NCBI RefSeq assembly: GCF_013410655.1
Contig: NZ_JACCFP010000001.1
Span: forward strand, 930,001-994,000
Direction: 5' to 3'
DNA: 64,000 bases
DNA from: Nocardioides thalensis
GTDB taxonomy: Bacteria > Actinomycetota > Actinomycetes > Propionibacteriales > Nocardioidaceae
Below, one piece after another: positions 18,563-26,271 of this stretch. The notes under the pieces were generated by a model. It ran no database searches. It saw only the letters and a list, made by a program, of their open reading frames with translations, and was not told the DNA's origin. A program made the position numbers and the translations under genes. How positions within the stretch are numbered: the first letter of the stretch is position 1; every line of letters starts with the position of its first letter.

Positions 18563-19327
18563 CTACAGTGGTGAGGACGGCACATCGCGACGCACGCTGT
18601 AGTTGACTCGGAGGCCGCCAGCGCGGAGCTTGGCTGCGAAGTGCCGGAGATTGGCTCGCGTCAAGTCAGGTGTGGTCTTGGTCATCGTGTAGTTCCGACC
18701 ACGAGGGCTCCTCAGGCGAAGAGTGGTCGGGCTGTTTGTCCTCACAGTCCATCCCTGCGCTTGAGCGTTGGCGCAGAGCATGTCAATCTCCAGGTCCAGG
18801 GGTGTTCTGACCGAGGCGGCCTGACCATCGGCCATGCTCGTTCGCGGCCGCCATCCGTGCAGACGTATCTGGTTCTCGATGTCGAGTGCGGCCCCATTCA
18901 AAGCTGCTTGGAGATCGCGCGGGTCAGCTGGCGGGTTGTAACGCAGTTGCGTCAAGCCGCTCAGGTCGGATGGGAAACGCAGGTCAGCCCCGTTGGGTGC
19001 GAGGAGGTACGTGCGATTGCGCCCGATGGCTCCTATGAACAGCCCGAACTCAAACAGGACGTTGTCTCGCATCGTCCGGTGCTCCACGTCGCGAATGCGC
19101 GTCACATCGTCTGGCGTGGCAATTAGGACGGCATAGTCGGCCCGGTCTGCCGCGCTCTGCAGCGCCTCGAGGGTGAAACTCGACGGCTCGAAGATGCCCC
19201 GGTTCCATGCCTCCACCCGGCAGATGTTGTGATCTTCCAACTCTCGCTGGAGGTTCCGGACGACGATCAGCCCCTCTGTCGAGGACCCGATGAACAACGC
19301 CGGCAGAGCGTTGGGGGAGGCAGTCAC
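18563..19327 (-). CDS. TIR-like nucleotide-binding protein with HicA-like C-terminal domain
   Basis: 254 residues. Residues 10-135 match the predicted nucleotide-binding TIR-like family (PF10137 type): LFIGSSTEGLIVVRNLQ, AWNRGIFEPSSFTLEALQ, YAVLIATPDD and RDNVLFEFGLFIGAIGRN, with the glutamate of FEFGLFIG as the likely NADase residue. The last 85 residues contain GWTVRTNSPTTLRLRSPRGR and LTRANLRHFAAKLRAGGL, which resemble a HicA-type RNA-binding/ribonuclease fold. Relatives act as abortive-infection NAD-degrading effectors in some CBASS-like systems, but no nucleotidyltransferase is encoded nearby. Start GTG 19327; no strong ribosome site. Family call is good, defence role inferred. Confidence 0.75.
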   Translation of the reverse strand: MTASPNALPALFIGSSTEGLIVVRNLQRELEDHNICRVEAWNRGIFEPSSFTLEALQSAADRADYAVLIATPDDVTRIRDVEHRTMRDNVLFEFGLFIGAIGRNRTYLLAPNGADLRFPSDLSGLTQLRYNPPADPRDLQAALNGAALDIENQIRLHGWRPRTSMADGQAASVRTPLDLEIDMLCANAQAQGWTVRTNSPTTLRLRSPRGRNYTMTKTTPDLTRANLRHFAAKLRAGGLRVNYSVRRDVPSSPL

Positions 19328-19698
19328 AATGACACCCTATGGGGCGACGTCGTCGCCCGAGGCGGGCTGCTTCCTCGCCGATTCCAGCGCCGCTGCCTTC
19401 GCCTCCTGTGCGTCGCGCCACTCCTAGGTCATCAGCCGCCAGGTCCGGAGTTCCGGAAGGGGGCGATGCCGAGATGACCCACAGCAGCCTGCAACCCCAC
19501 CCAGCGCATCCTGCCTGGGTGAGTCATCCGATGATCGGCTCGGGCATCCGGTCCTCCTCTCTCTCCACATGAATCCCGCTGTCGTGACTACCTGGCGTAC
19601 ATGGTGATGCGAAGCGGCGACAAATCTGTAGTGCGCCACGTCGTCTCTGCGAAGAAGCGACTTCGGTCGGACCGGGCCGTGTCTGCGAAGGTTGCCCT
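19328..19698. other. Intergenic, nothing recognised
   Basis: This 371-bp divergent gap separates the TIR-like gene from the HEPN-like gene at 19699. It has no credible reading frame. AAGG at 19688-19691 is the ribosome site of the downstream gene. Promoters for both genes must lie here but I cannot place them. Confidence 0.4.
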
Positions 19699-20583
19699 AT
19701 GACCGAGAAGGAGTCGGGCGAGGCCGAGTCGGTTCTGCAAGCGCGAAAGATCGAGATCGAGGCGATTCTGGAGCAGCACCCTGCGCTACGGGCCGTGCAG
19801 CAGATGGAGGAGATGGACCGGGCTCGCGAATGGTACGTCCGTAACGCCGACCATCTCCTGTCGGCGATGGACGCCCTCAACCACGATGACCTGGGGTTTC
19901 GGCTGTTCATGATGGGCAACGAGGTGGCCTGGAACGACGAGGACGGCACCCGCGAGTTCTTCGTGGAGATGGGCCGGCACTGGCACAATTACGTTGCCTC
20001 GGCCGTAACGGTCGCTGACCACATGCGAGAGCTGTTTAAGGAGCAGTCCGAGGACCTGCATGCCGAATACGTGCAGAAGATCGACGAGTTGATCAAGCCG
20101 CATGCAGTGGTGGCCTTCGTGCACCGATCACGAAATGTCGCCCTTCACCGTGGCGTCTTCACGATGGGCGCCGCTTTCAGGTTCCGCAAGGGCAAACAGC
20201 GGTTCGACGTCTATTGCGACACAGGAACGATGCTCAACCGGTACAGGTCATGGTGGACACCTGGCGCGATTCAGTACATGGAGCAGACGTCGGAGGTGAG
20301 CCTTTCCAAGGTCGTGGACGAATACGCCGAGGTCGTTGACCCCCTGTACCAGTGGTACTCCGATCGCTTCTACGCGTACCACTACCCGACGCTGATGGGG
20401 TTCGAGACCCTCGCCAAGGAGTACCGCCAGATCTGCGAGACGTTGGAGCCCGGAGAACTGCCCCCTCATGACCCGGAAGCGACCTTTTCCCATCCCGATC
20501 GGCCCAAGCCTCCGCCTCCGAGGCGCCCCCGAAACAAGTCCAAGAGCAAGAAGAAACCGAAGCCGAAACAGCGCAAGCGGTAG
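19699..20583 (+). CDS. Uncharacterised protein with possible HEPN-type motif and basic tail
   Basis: 294 residues, no family recognised. The protein is rich in aromatic and charged residues and predicted helical. The stretch VHRSRNVALHRG contains R145-x4-H150, the spacing of HEPN ribonuclease motifs, preceded by a long helical region (residues 80-140). The C-terminus is a proline run followed by an Arg/Lys-rich tail (from about residue 265), which could bind nucleic acid. Start ATG 19699 with AAGG eight bases upstream. It lies in the accessory region between the TIR-like gene and the metallophosphoesterase fragment. HEPN assignment is tentative. Confidence 0.6.
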   Translation: MTEKESGEAESVLQARKIEIEAILEQHPALRAVQQMEEMDRAREWYVRNADHLLSAMDALNHDDLGFRLFMMGNEVAWNDEDGTREFFVEMGRHWHNYVASAVTVADHMRELFKEQSEDLHAEYVQKIDELIKPHAVVAFVHRSRNVALHRGVFTMGAAFRFRKGKQRFDVYCDTGTMLNRYRSWWTPGAIQYMEQTSEVSLSKVVDEYAEVVDPLYQWYSDRFYAYHYPTLMGFETLAKEYRQICETLEPGELPPHDPEATFSHPDRPKPPPPRRPRNKSKSKKKPKPKQRKR

Positions 20584-20604
20584 CCGACCATCGTCCCTGC
20601 CCTG

Positions 20605-20933
20605 CAACAACGACCACGGCGAGCTGAGCGAACGGCTACCCGCGGTCGCCCGAGTCGAGGTGGAGGGTGTCCGCGTGCGGGTGGTGCACGGGACCGGACA
20701 GGCCAAGGGTCGCGAGGAGCGAATGAGCGGCGCCTACTCCGACCTCGACGTGCTTGTCTTCGGCCACAGTCATATCCCCTGGGACACGGTCACTTCGACG
20801 GGCTTGCGGCTGCTCAACCCCGGGCTCTCCGACCGACCGCCGGCGCCAGCCGCACTGCACCTACGTGACTGCGAGGGCCGACAGGGGTGCGCTGAGAGAC
20901 GCCGTCCTCCACCGGCTGCCGCCACGGGTGTAG
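20605..20933 (+). pseudogene. Truncated, frameshifted metallophosphoesterase copy
   Basis: This is a second, decayed copy of the C-terminal two thirds of the gene at 29351-29860 (match 29533-29860). It begins at NNDHGEL, keeps VFGHSHIPWDTVTS and GLRLLNPG, then gains one G in the CCCCGGGC run near 20823, so the end reads out of frame up to the TAG corresponding to the intact stop. The first 60 residues with the DxH and GDxx metal motifs are missing. It cannot make a working enzyme. Confidence 0.9.
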
Positions 20934-21146
20934 GGCCGCGCCGGTCCTCGAGCGACCGGGACCGAACGGGCGCGCCGGACGAGCTTCCCTCCTGTCACTC
21001 GGTCGGGTTGGGCGTCGGTCAGACCGGCGTCAGCGCTGGAATCTGCTGCTCCGCAACACCGGGGCCGCCGACGTCTCTGCGTGTTAGCGTCACCTCGCGG
21101 GGGCTGACGAGATGGCTACAACCTGAGGTCAGCAGAGGTGGGCAAC

Positions 21147-22145
21147 ATGGGGACGATTTCGCGCAAGGCTGCCGGCCTCGCGACGGCCGTGGTCGCGGTG
21201 ACGGCGCTCTGCCTGGCCGCCCGGCCGGCGACGGTGGAGGCGGCGGAAACGGAGACGTCCGCGGAGGTTGCGGCGACGGGGTACGGCAACTGGCCGCTCC
21301 ACGCGAACTGCCCAGTCGATCACCCGGCGATCCTGGCGAGCCCACCGGGCAACTACACGGCGTGTGTCCAGTTCTCCTACGGCAGTCAGCTCGACCAGCT
21401 GAAGATCGGGAACCTCAAGCTGAGAGGGGGCGGCTCGATCAGGTCGGAGTTCGGCGTCTTCGGGCCCAGCCCTGACAACAACACGGCCGTGCCCTCCGCG
21501 ACGCCGATCTCGACGGACATGTGGATCACGGGCACGGAGAGCCTGGTGTCGCCGTTCCTGCTCCAGTCGTTGTGCGGGCTGCTGGGAGGCTCCGGTCCGT
21601 TCCCCGTCCGGGACGGGCTCTACGGGCTCTGCTTGGACATTGCCGACCAGGTCGGCCTGGACAAGGTCCTGAGCGTCCGCGTCGAACCGGCGGGCACCCC
21701 GTCGCAGTTCCGGCTCTCCGGCGTCATCAACGGTGGGCCGGCGCTCAACCTCCCGATCAAGCTCCGGCTGGTGAGCCCGGCGCTCGGGCCGAACTGCTAC
21801 ATCGGCTCGAACGCGAGGCCCGTGATGCTGCGGCTCAACGCAAGTGGCCCGGCGACGTACCACCAGGCCATCCCGGACGACAACGGCTTCGCGGTGACCG
21901 GTGACATCTACGGGTTCGGCGCCGACTTCCTCGACACCTCGTTCGCGGTCCCGGCGGCGAGTGGCTGCGGCAACCCGGTCATGGACCTCGTCCTCAACCG
22001 AGTGCTCGGCCTGCCCTCGGCGAGTGGCAGGAACTCGGCGTCGGTCGCGCGGCTCGTGTCGGTGCAGTCGACGACGGCGGGCGGCACCGAGCTCTTCGAG
22101 TCGCTCGAGGCCGCGCGGTCCGACCCCTGGTGGCCCTGGCAATAG
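21147..22145 (+). CDS. Secreted protein of unknown function
   Basis: 332 residues from ATG 21147 (AGAGG nine bases upstream; GTG 21138 is an alternative). A clear signal peptide (ISRKAAGLATAVVAVTALCL, cleavage near VEAAE) is followed by a Gly/Ser/Pro-rich, probably beta-rich domain with five or six cysteines that could form disulfides (HANCPVDHP, SLCGLLGG, YGLCLDI, GPNCYIG, ASGCGNP). No family is recognised. It stands alone between the metallophosphoesterase fragment and the second NTF2/VOC copy, so it may be part of the duplicated block. Confidence 0.75.
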   Translation: MGTISRKAAGLATAVVAVTALCLAARPATVEAAETETSAEVAATGYGNWPLHANCPVDHPAILASPPGNYTACVQFSYGSQLDQLKIGNLKLRGGGSIRSEFGVFGPSPDNNTAVPSATPISTDMWITGTESLVSPFLLQSLCGLLGGSGPFPVRDGLYGLCLDIADQVGLDKVLSVRVEPAGTPSQFRLSGVINGGPALNLPIKLRLVSPALGPNCYIGSNARPVMLRLNASGPATYHQAIPDDNGFAVTGDIYGFGADFLDTSFAVPAASGCGNPVMDLVLNRVLGLPSASGRNSASVARLVSVQSTTAGGTELFESLEAARSDPWWPWQ

Positions 22146-22179
22146 CGGCTTAGCCTAGCGCCAGCGGCGTGGCCGCTTC

Positions 22180-22701
22180 GACTTCGACGCTGCGGTCGAG
22201 GCGCGTGACCTCGACGCGATGACCGCGCTTCTCGCCGCCGACGTGGTCTTGCGCAGCCCGGTCGCCCACAAGCCCCGCGAGGGCAATCCGATCGTGACGG
22301 CGATCCTCGCCAACGTGATCGAGGTGTTCGAGGACTTCCGCTCTGTCCGCGAGCTCCACGACGACGCCGGCCACGCGCTCGTCTTCGAGGCGAAGGCGGG
22401 CGAGCTGTCGCTCACCGGCTGCGACTTCCTGGAGTACGACGACCGCGGCCTGATCACCGACCTGAGGGTGATGGTCCGCCCCCTGCGCGCGGCCGAGGCG
22501 CTCGCCGCCGCGATGGGCGCCCGCTTCGACGGGATCGTCGAGATGGCGGCTCAGCTCGCCGGCAGCGACGCCTCGTCACGGTGCGCCTCGACCTGGTGTC
22601 GCTGATCGTCGACGACTAGGACCGCGCGATCGACTTCTTCGTCTCCGTCCTCGGCTTCACCCTCGCCGAGGACGAGCCCTCCACGACGACCGACGGCCGC
22701 C
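22180..22701 (+). pseudogene. Degenerate second copy of NTF2-like and VOC genes (duplication copy B)
   Basis: Colinear with 17082-17603 at an offset of 5,098 bp. The NTF2 part lost its original start and its stop: the TGA at 17478 corresponds to sense sequence here, so the frame runs on to 22605. The VOC part carries an in-frame TAG at 22617-22619 and ends abruptly after DGR at about 22701, where unrelated DNA begins. A residual NTF2 frame from ATG 22219 could still be translated but lacks the first helix. Best read as a relic. Confidence 0.88.
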
Positions 22702-22746
22702 TCTGTCAGTTGACAGTGGCCGGCCCAGGCGAGAAGGGCCCCGCAG

Positions 22747-23181
22747 TTAGATCCACTCTTCGCCGGCGGATACCCAGAGCGTGCGCTCGGCCGGGGTGTG
22801 CCGGACGCTGAGATTGCCGTCGCCGACGACGTGGTCCAGCGGGCTACCGCTGCCGTGGTTCTCGCCCAGGCAGGCGCAGGTGCAGTCCGGCCACGTCCGG
22901 CGCTTGGCACCCCAGCACGGGGCAACGCAAGTCTCAGTGACGTTGCCGCATTGCGTGACCTCAACCTGGCCGTAGCGCACTGCCAGTGCCTGGATCAACT
23001 TGGCACTGTAATGGCGCGCCACCTTGAACACCGGCTTGTCGTACAGCACAGCACCCCGACGACTAAGACCAAGCATGTCCTCGAGCAGGTCATAGCCGCG
23101 CCGGTTGGGGTTCCAGGGAAGCAGCACAGAGATGCGCGCGCTCTTGTCAGAGGGCAGCGTCACGTGCGGGTACTGGGCCAC
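22747..23181 (-). CDS. Cysteine-cluster protein of unknown function
   Basis: 144 residues from GTG 23181. The central part holds a metal-binding-like cluster, CGNVTETCVAPC then CTCACLGENHG, a C-x-C-x-C-x3-NHG pattern I have seen in phage and mobile-element proteins of actinobacteria. The N-terminal part is mixed alpha/beta (HVTLPSDKSARISVLLPWN). The gene is divergent from the HEPN-like gene at 23288. Function unknown; probably zinc-binding. Confidence 0.6.
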   Translation of the reverse strand: MAQYPHVTLPSDKSARISVLLPWNPNRRGYDLLEDMLGLSRRGAVLYDKPVFKVARHYSAKLIQALAVRYGQVEVTQCGNVTETCVAPCWGAKRRTWPDCTCACLGENHGSGSPLDHVVGDGNLSVRHTPAERTLWVSAGEEWI

Positions 23182-23287
23182 GAGGTAAGCCTGCCATGCA
23201 TCACAGCACCCATATGCGCTTTGTCGTACGGGGCGGGATGTTCGAGACTAGTCGCGAAAATACCACCGAGGAAAGCACGGTTGTTCG

Positions 23288-23758
23288 ATGACGGACTCTT
23301 TAGACGATCTGTACGAAGAGGTCGGCCGAGTCGTCGTGCCGGGCGCGGTCTTGGAGCAGGCACTGACGTCCATCGCGTACGGCGCTCTCGGCGGCGGTGA
23401 CGCTGCGCGCGAGATAACCCACGGCCTTCCCTTGGCCCAAGTGCAAGCGCATATCGAGACAGAGGCTAAGGCCCGGCCCGCCGAGTGGTGGAGCGCTCGC
23501 TCGCTCGATCTGCTGACACGAATCGCGCAACCTCTCCAGGCCCGGCATCGTGTGGTTCACGGATACTGGACTGATCTCCGCGGCATCGTCGACGGCAAGT
23601 CCTTTGTCACTTTCAAACCCGACAGGCAATCTCGAATGTGGCAGGCGCAGCACTTTGACGGCACGCAGCTGCGAGCGCTCGCTAGCGAGTTGCGCGACTT
23701 GAGTTTGGAAGCTCGCGAAATCGCCGACCGACTGATAGACGAGGTCGAGGGCCGATAA
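23288..23758 (+). CDS. HEPN-like small helical protein
   Basis: 156 residues, almost entirely helical. PLQARHRVVHGYW contains R86-x4-H91 followed by Gly, the typical HEPN active-site context (R-x4-H-G). Upstream helices (DDLYEEVGRVVVPGAVLEQAL) and the long C-terminal helix (LRALASELRDLSLEAREIAD) complete a HEPN-like four-helix arrangement. HEPN proteins are commonly ribonuclease toxins or defence effectors; no MNT antitoxin partner is adjacent. Start ATG 23288. Family call is moderate. Confidence 0.6.
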   Translation: MTDSLDDLYEEVGRVVVPGAVLEQALTSIAYGALGGGDAAREITHGLPLAQVQAHIETEAKARPAEWWSARSLDLLTRIAQPLQARHRVVHGYWTDLRGIVDGKSFVTFKPDRQSRMWQAQHFDGTQLRALASELRDLSLEAREIADRLIDEVEGR

Positions 23759-24009
23759 CTGGGACCTACGTCGATCGCGGTCACAAGTAGTGGTCGTTGC
23801 AAACGTTCCGTTCCATACGCAAGGTGGCTGAACTCGTTCGGCATCCTGCTGATTAGCGTCCAGCGATGATCTACCGCGCCCACCGCGTGCCGCCTGCCGA
23901 GGTCCCGGAAATCGCTCCCGAGGAATGTGCGGCGGTCGTCAGGCAGCCCCGACACCTAGTGAGTTGAGGACCGATCTGCGCACGTGGTCCCGTTCCGTCG
24001 TATCTTCAG

Positions 24010-25074
24010 ATGGTGGCAAGTCAGAAAGGTCGAGGGCGGGCTGCGGCAGAGTTCAACGAGGCTGTGAAGGCGGAACTAGCTGCGGAGGCTGGCTATCGGT
24101 GTGCGAATCCGTCCTGCCTCGCACCAACGCACGCTGCTGGAGACACTCGGGTTGGCGAGGGCAAGGTGGGACAGGCAGCCCACATATCGGCTGCAGCCGA
24201 GGGTTTCGCACGATGGCGCAGCAAGATGGATCCGGCGGTACGCAAGTCCGCAGCAAACGGCATCTGGCTGTGCAACGTCCACGCTCGCGAGATCGACGTC
24301 GACGAGAAGCGTTTCCCCGAGGCTCTCCTGCACCGATGGAAACGTCGCGCGCGCCAGCGTGCCTACGCTGCGCGCGGACTGCAGACTGAGCCGCCTGAGC
24401 CGCGGGCCCTCATCCGCCATACGGCATGGCTAGGTGACGCGACGGACAGACCTATCGTGCATCGGTTTGTCGCAGACTTCATGAGCGACACCGGAGCTCA
24501 GTGGCTCTGGCCTGGCGATGCTTACGACGCGATTCGCATGGCGCTGTACGAATTGGTGCTGAATGCCGTCGAACACGGCGGGGCCGACGGCGTTCACCTG
24601 CGTGCGCGTGGCTTCCGAATCGACTTGGTCTACGTGGGATGCGACTTCAACCCAAATAGCCTCTCCATGGAGAGTGGGGACGGCGGTGCGGAGGCAATGC
24701 TCCACCTGCACTCTGTGCTCGGAGACTCCTTGACCGTGGCCTACACCCACAACGGGGCCGTCGCCACGATTCGTCTAATCGACGTCGGCAGTGCGGGACC
24801 TAATCAGCCATGCGCCATCCGGAGCTCCGATCTTGTGCCTGGATGGGAAGTGGCGTTCGAGGCTTGCGATGCGGTGCACGTCTTTGTTGGCGGGCTTATG
24901 TCCTTCAGTGACATTTCCTCCGTCGGCGAACGCCTGCAGCACGCCGCCTCACAAAAGCGACTCGTCGTGCACGGATTCAGCGAGCCCTTGGCCGAATCCG
25001 CCGCGCGGCGATTTCCTGAGCTTTCTGTTGTGAAGCGGCGGAAGTTGGCGGACGACCAACTGCCGACCTCGTGA
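24010..25074 (+). CDS. HNH-like zinc domain plus GHKL ATPase protein
   Basis: 354 residues. The N-terminal 110 residues form an HNH-like module: GYRCANPSC (C31, C36), GQAAHISAAAEG, then GIWLCNVHAREIDVDEKRFP and LHRWKRRA. Similar modules begin many phage-defence proteins, with the zinc ligands partly degenerate as here. Residues 140-260 look like a GHKL/HATPase domain: AIRMALYELVLNAVEHGG is the N-box helix, and GCDFNPNSLSMESGDGG may be the nucleotide loop. The C-terminal 90 residues are unrecognised, perhaps STAS-like. The combination is unusual. ATG 24010; stands alone in the accessory region. Confidence 0.65.
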   Translation: MVASQKGRGRAAAEFNEAVKAELAAEAGYRCANPSCLAPTHAAGDTRVGEGKVGQAAHISAAAEGFARWRSKMDPAVRKSAANGIWLCNVHAREIDVDEKRFPEALLHRWKRRARQRAYAARGLQTEPPEPRALIRHTAWLGDATDRPIVHRFVADFMSDTGAQWLWPGDAYDAIRMALYELVLNAVEHGGADGVHLRARGFRIDLVYVGCDFNPNSLSMESGDGGAEAMLHLHSVLGDSLTVAYTHNGAVATIRLIDVGSAGPNQPCAIRSSDLVPGWEVAFEACDAVHVFVGGLMSFSDISSVGERLQHAASQKRLVVHGFSEPLAESAARRFPELSVVKRRKLADDQLPTS

Positions 25075-25193
25075 CTCCTCCCTACCTAGAAGAGTGGCGC
25101 GTCATGGCCGCCAGGCTCCGAGCCGCAAGTGTAGGAGCGTGCTTTCGCCGCCCGCCCGTCTCCGGGAGGCGGCTGGTCACGGCGGATGTGCGG

Positions 25194-25549
25194 TCAGGCG
25201 CGGTAGTCCTCGAACTCCCAGTAGGCGAAGCGTCCGAGTCGCTCGCTGACCTGGGACCAGGTCTCGGCCTCGACCTTCTGTACCCTCGCCGATAGCCACG
25301 AACGGCGCGCCCGAAGGTCGAACGTCTCGAAGTTGACGACGAGATGGTGCCGAGCGTCGTGGATGCCGCCACCTGGCTACACGCCTTGGCCAGCCGCTCC
25401 GGCGTGCAGACAGTGATGTCGAACGACTCCTCTCCAGGTGTGACGGGAGGACCGACGATCATCTGAGCGGGTAGCGCGAAGTCCGCGGAGTCGTTGTGAA
25501 GCGTCGAGGGGTCGGGTTTCAGGTTGAGGCCCTCTAGAACGGCTCGCAT
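25194..25549 (-). pseudogene. Imm8-like immunity gene, frameshifted
   Basis: Read on the minus strand from ATG 25549, the first frame gives LKPDPSTLHNDSADFALP and VTPGEESFDITVCTPERLAK. Near 25380 the coding pattern moves to another frame, giving DARHHLVVNFETFDLRARR and finally FAYWEFEDYRA with a TGA at 25194-25196. The VCTP and WEFEDY signatures match the Imm8 family, which protects against polymorphic toxins. No matching toxin gene remains next to it, so this is a relic of a toxin-immunity module. Confidence 0.75.
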
Positions 25550-25884
25550 GCCGCAATCCTCCAGCACGAAAGCGCACTCATCGGCCGCCGCGGCGCCCGG
25601 CCATGCCGTTGACCGGGCAGTTCGAGGTGCGTCACATCGCCGCCTCGCGGGACGCAGTCGCCTGTGGCCGTCGGAGTGACTGGGGGTGGCTCGGCCAGCT
25701 TCTCCAGCCGCGGACCCCAGACGCCAAAGCGACGAGACCAGGAGCCACGGACGGCCTGGCGCGAGCTGATCCGTTTCCTCCAAGTCGCCTAGACCCGCGT
25801 CGCGGACCGATCGCGCAGCCAGGAGTGCTGGCGGGCAGCGGTACAGTTCTTCGACGTTGTGACCTGAATCGGGAGCCCTCAAAC
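25550..25884. other. No supported gene upstream of ImmA/IrrE operon
   Basis: The strands carry only GC-skewed open frames without recognisable protein. The stretch may be the decayed remainder of the toxin gene that once preceded the Imm8 relic, or spacer. The ribosome site GGGAG at 25871-25875 serves the gene at 25885. Confidence 0.35.
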
Positions 25885-26271
25885 TTGACCTGGAAGTACG
25901 AGCGGGATGAGACACCGCGCCGCAAGCATCAATGGGACCGTGATGAACCCGGGTTCGTTGAGGTCAACGGCGTAACGGTTGGCAAGTGCCCTAGCTCCAT
26001 GACGGTTGCGCGTGCAGAAGCCGCGCTCAACTCAGGATACGAGTACCGCCCGCGTCGAGGTTGGACAGCCGACTATCCCGAACGGATCTACGCGGTCCTG
26101 GACGGCGTGGTCTACCGGGCGACTCCGACGAATCCTGGGGTCTCGTACCACGGGTTCCCTGAGCTACGAGAGAAGTTCAAGGATCGCAGGGAGGTCCGCG
26201 ATGCGATCATGGAACTAGCGAAGCGGGACGGCAGCGAGAAGGAGGTGTCGAAGTGGCTGAGCAAAGCATGA
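25885..26271 (+). CDS. Small protein paired with ImmA/IrrE metalloprotease
   Basis: 128 residues if translation starts at TTG 25885, which has GGGAG nine bases upstream; the frame is open further upstream but with unlikely sequence. The protein is basic and has no recognised family: VEVNGVTVGKCPSSMTVARA, YEYRPRRGWTADYPERIYA, then a predicted C-terminal helix pair (FPELREKFKDRREVRDAIM). Its stop overlaps the next start as ATGA, so it is translationally coupled to the HExxH protein. By analogy with peptidase-regulator pairs it may be the regulator, antitoxin or substrate. Role inferred from position only. Confidence 0.6.
   Translation: MTWKYERDETPRRKHQWDRDEPGFVEVNGVTVGKCPSSMTVARAEAALNSGYEYRPRRGWTADYPERIYAVLDGVVYRATPTNPGVSYHGFPELREKFKDRREVRDAIMELAKRDGSEKEVSKWLSKA

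Noticed and set aside
25082..25915. Single 277-residue minus-strand gene across the Imm8 locus
   Set aside because: Only its middle part matches Imm8; the true C-terminal half of Imm8 lies in another frame, and the N-terminal third has no protein character.
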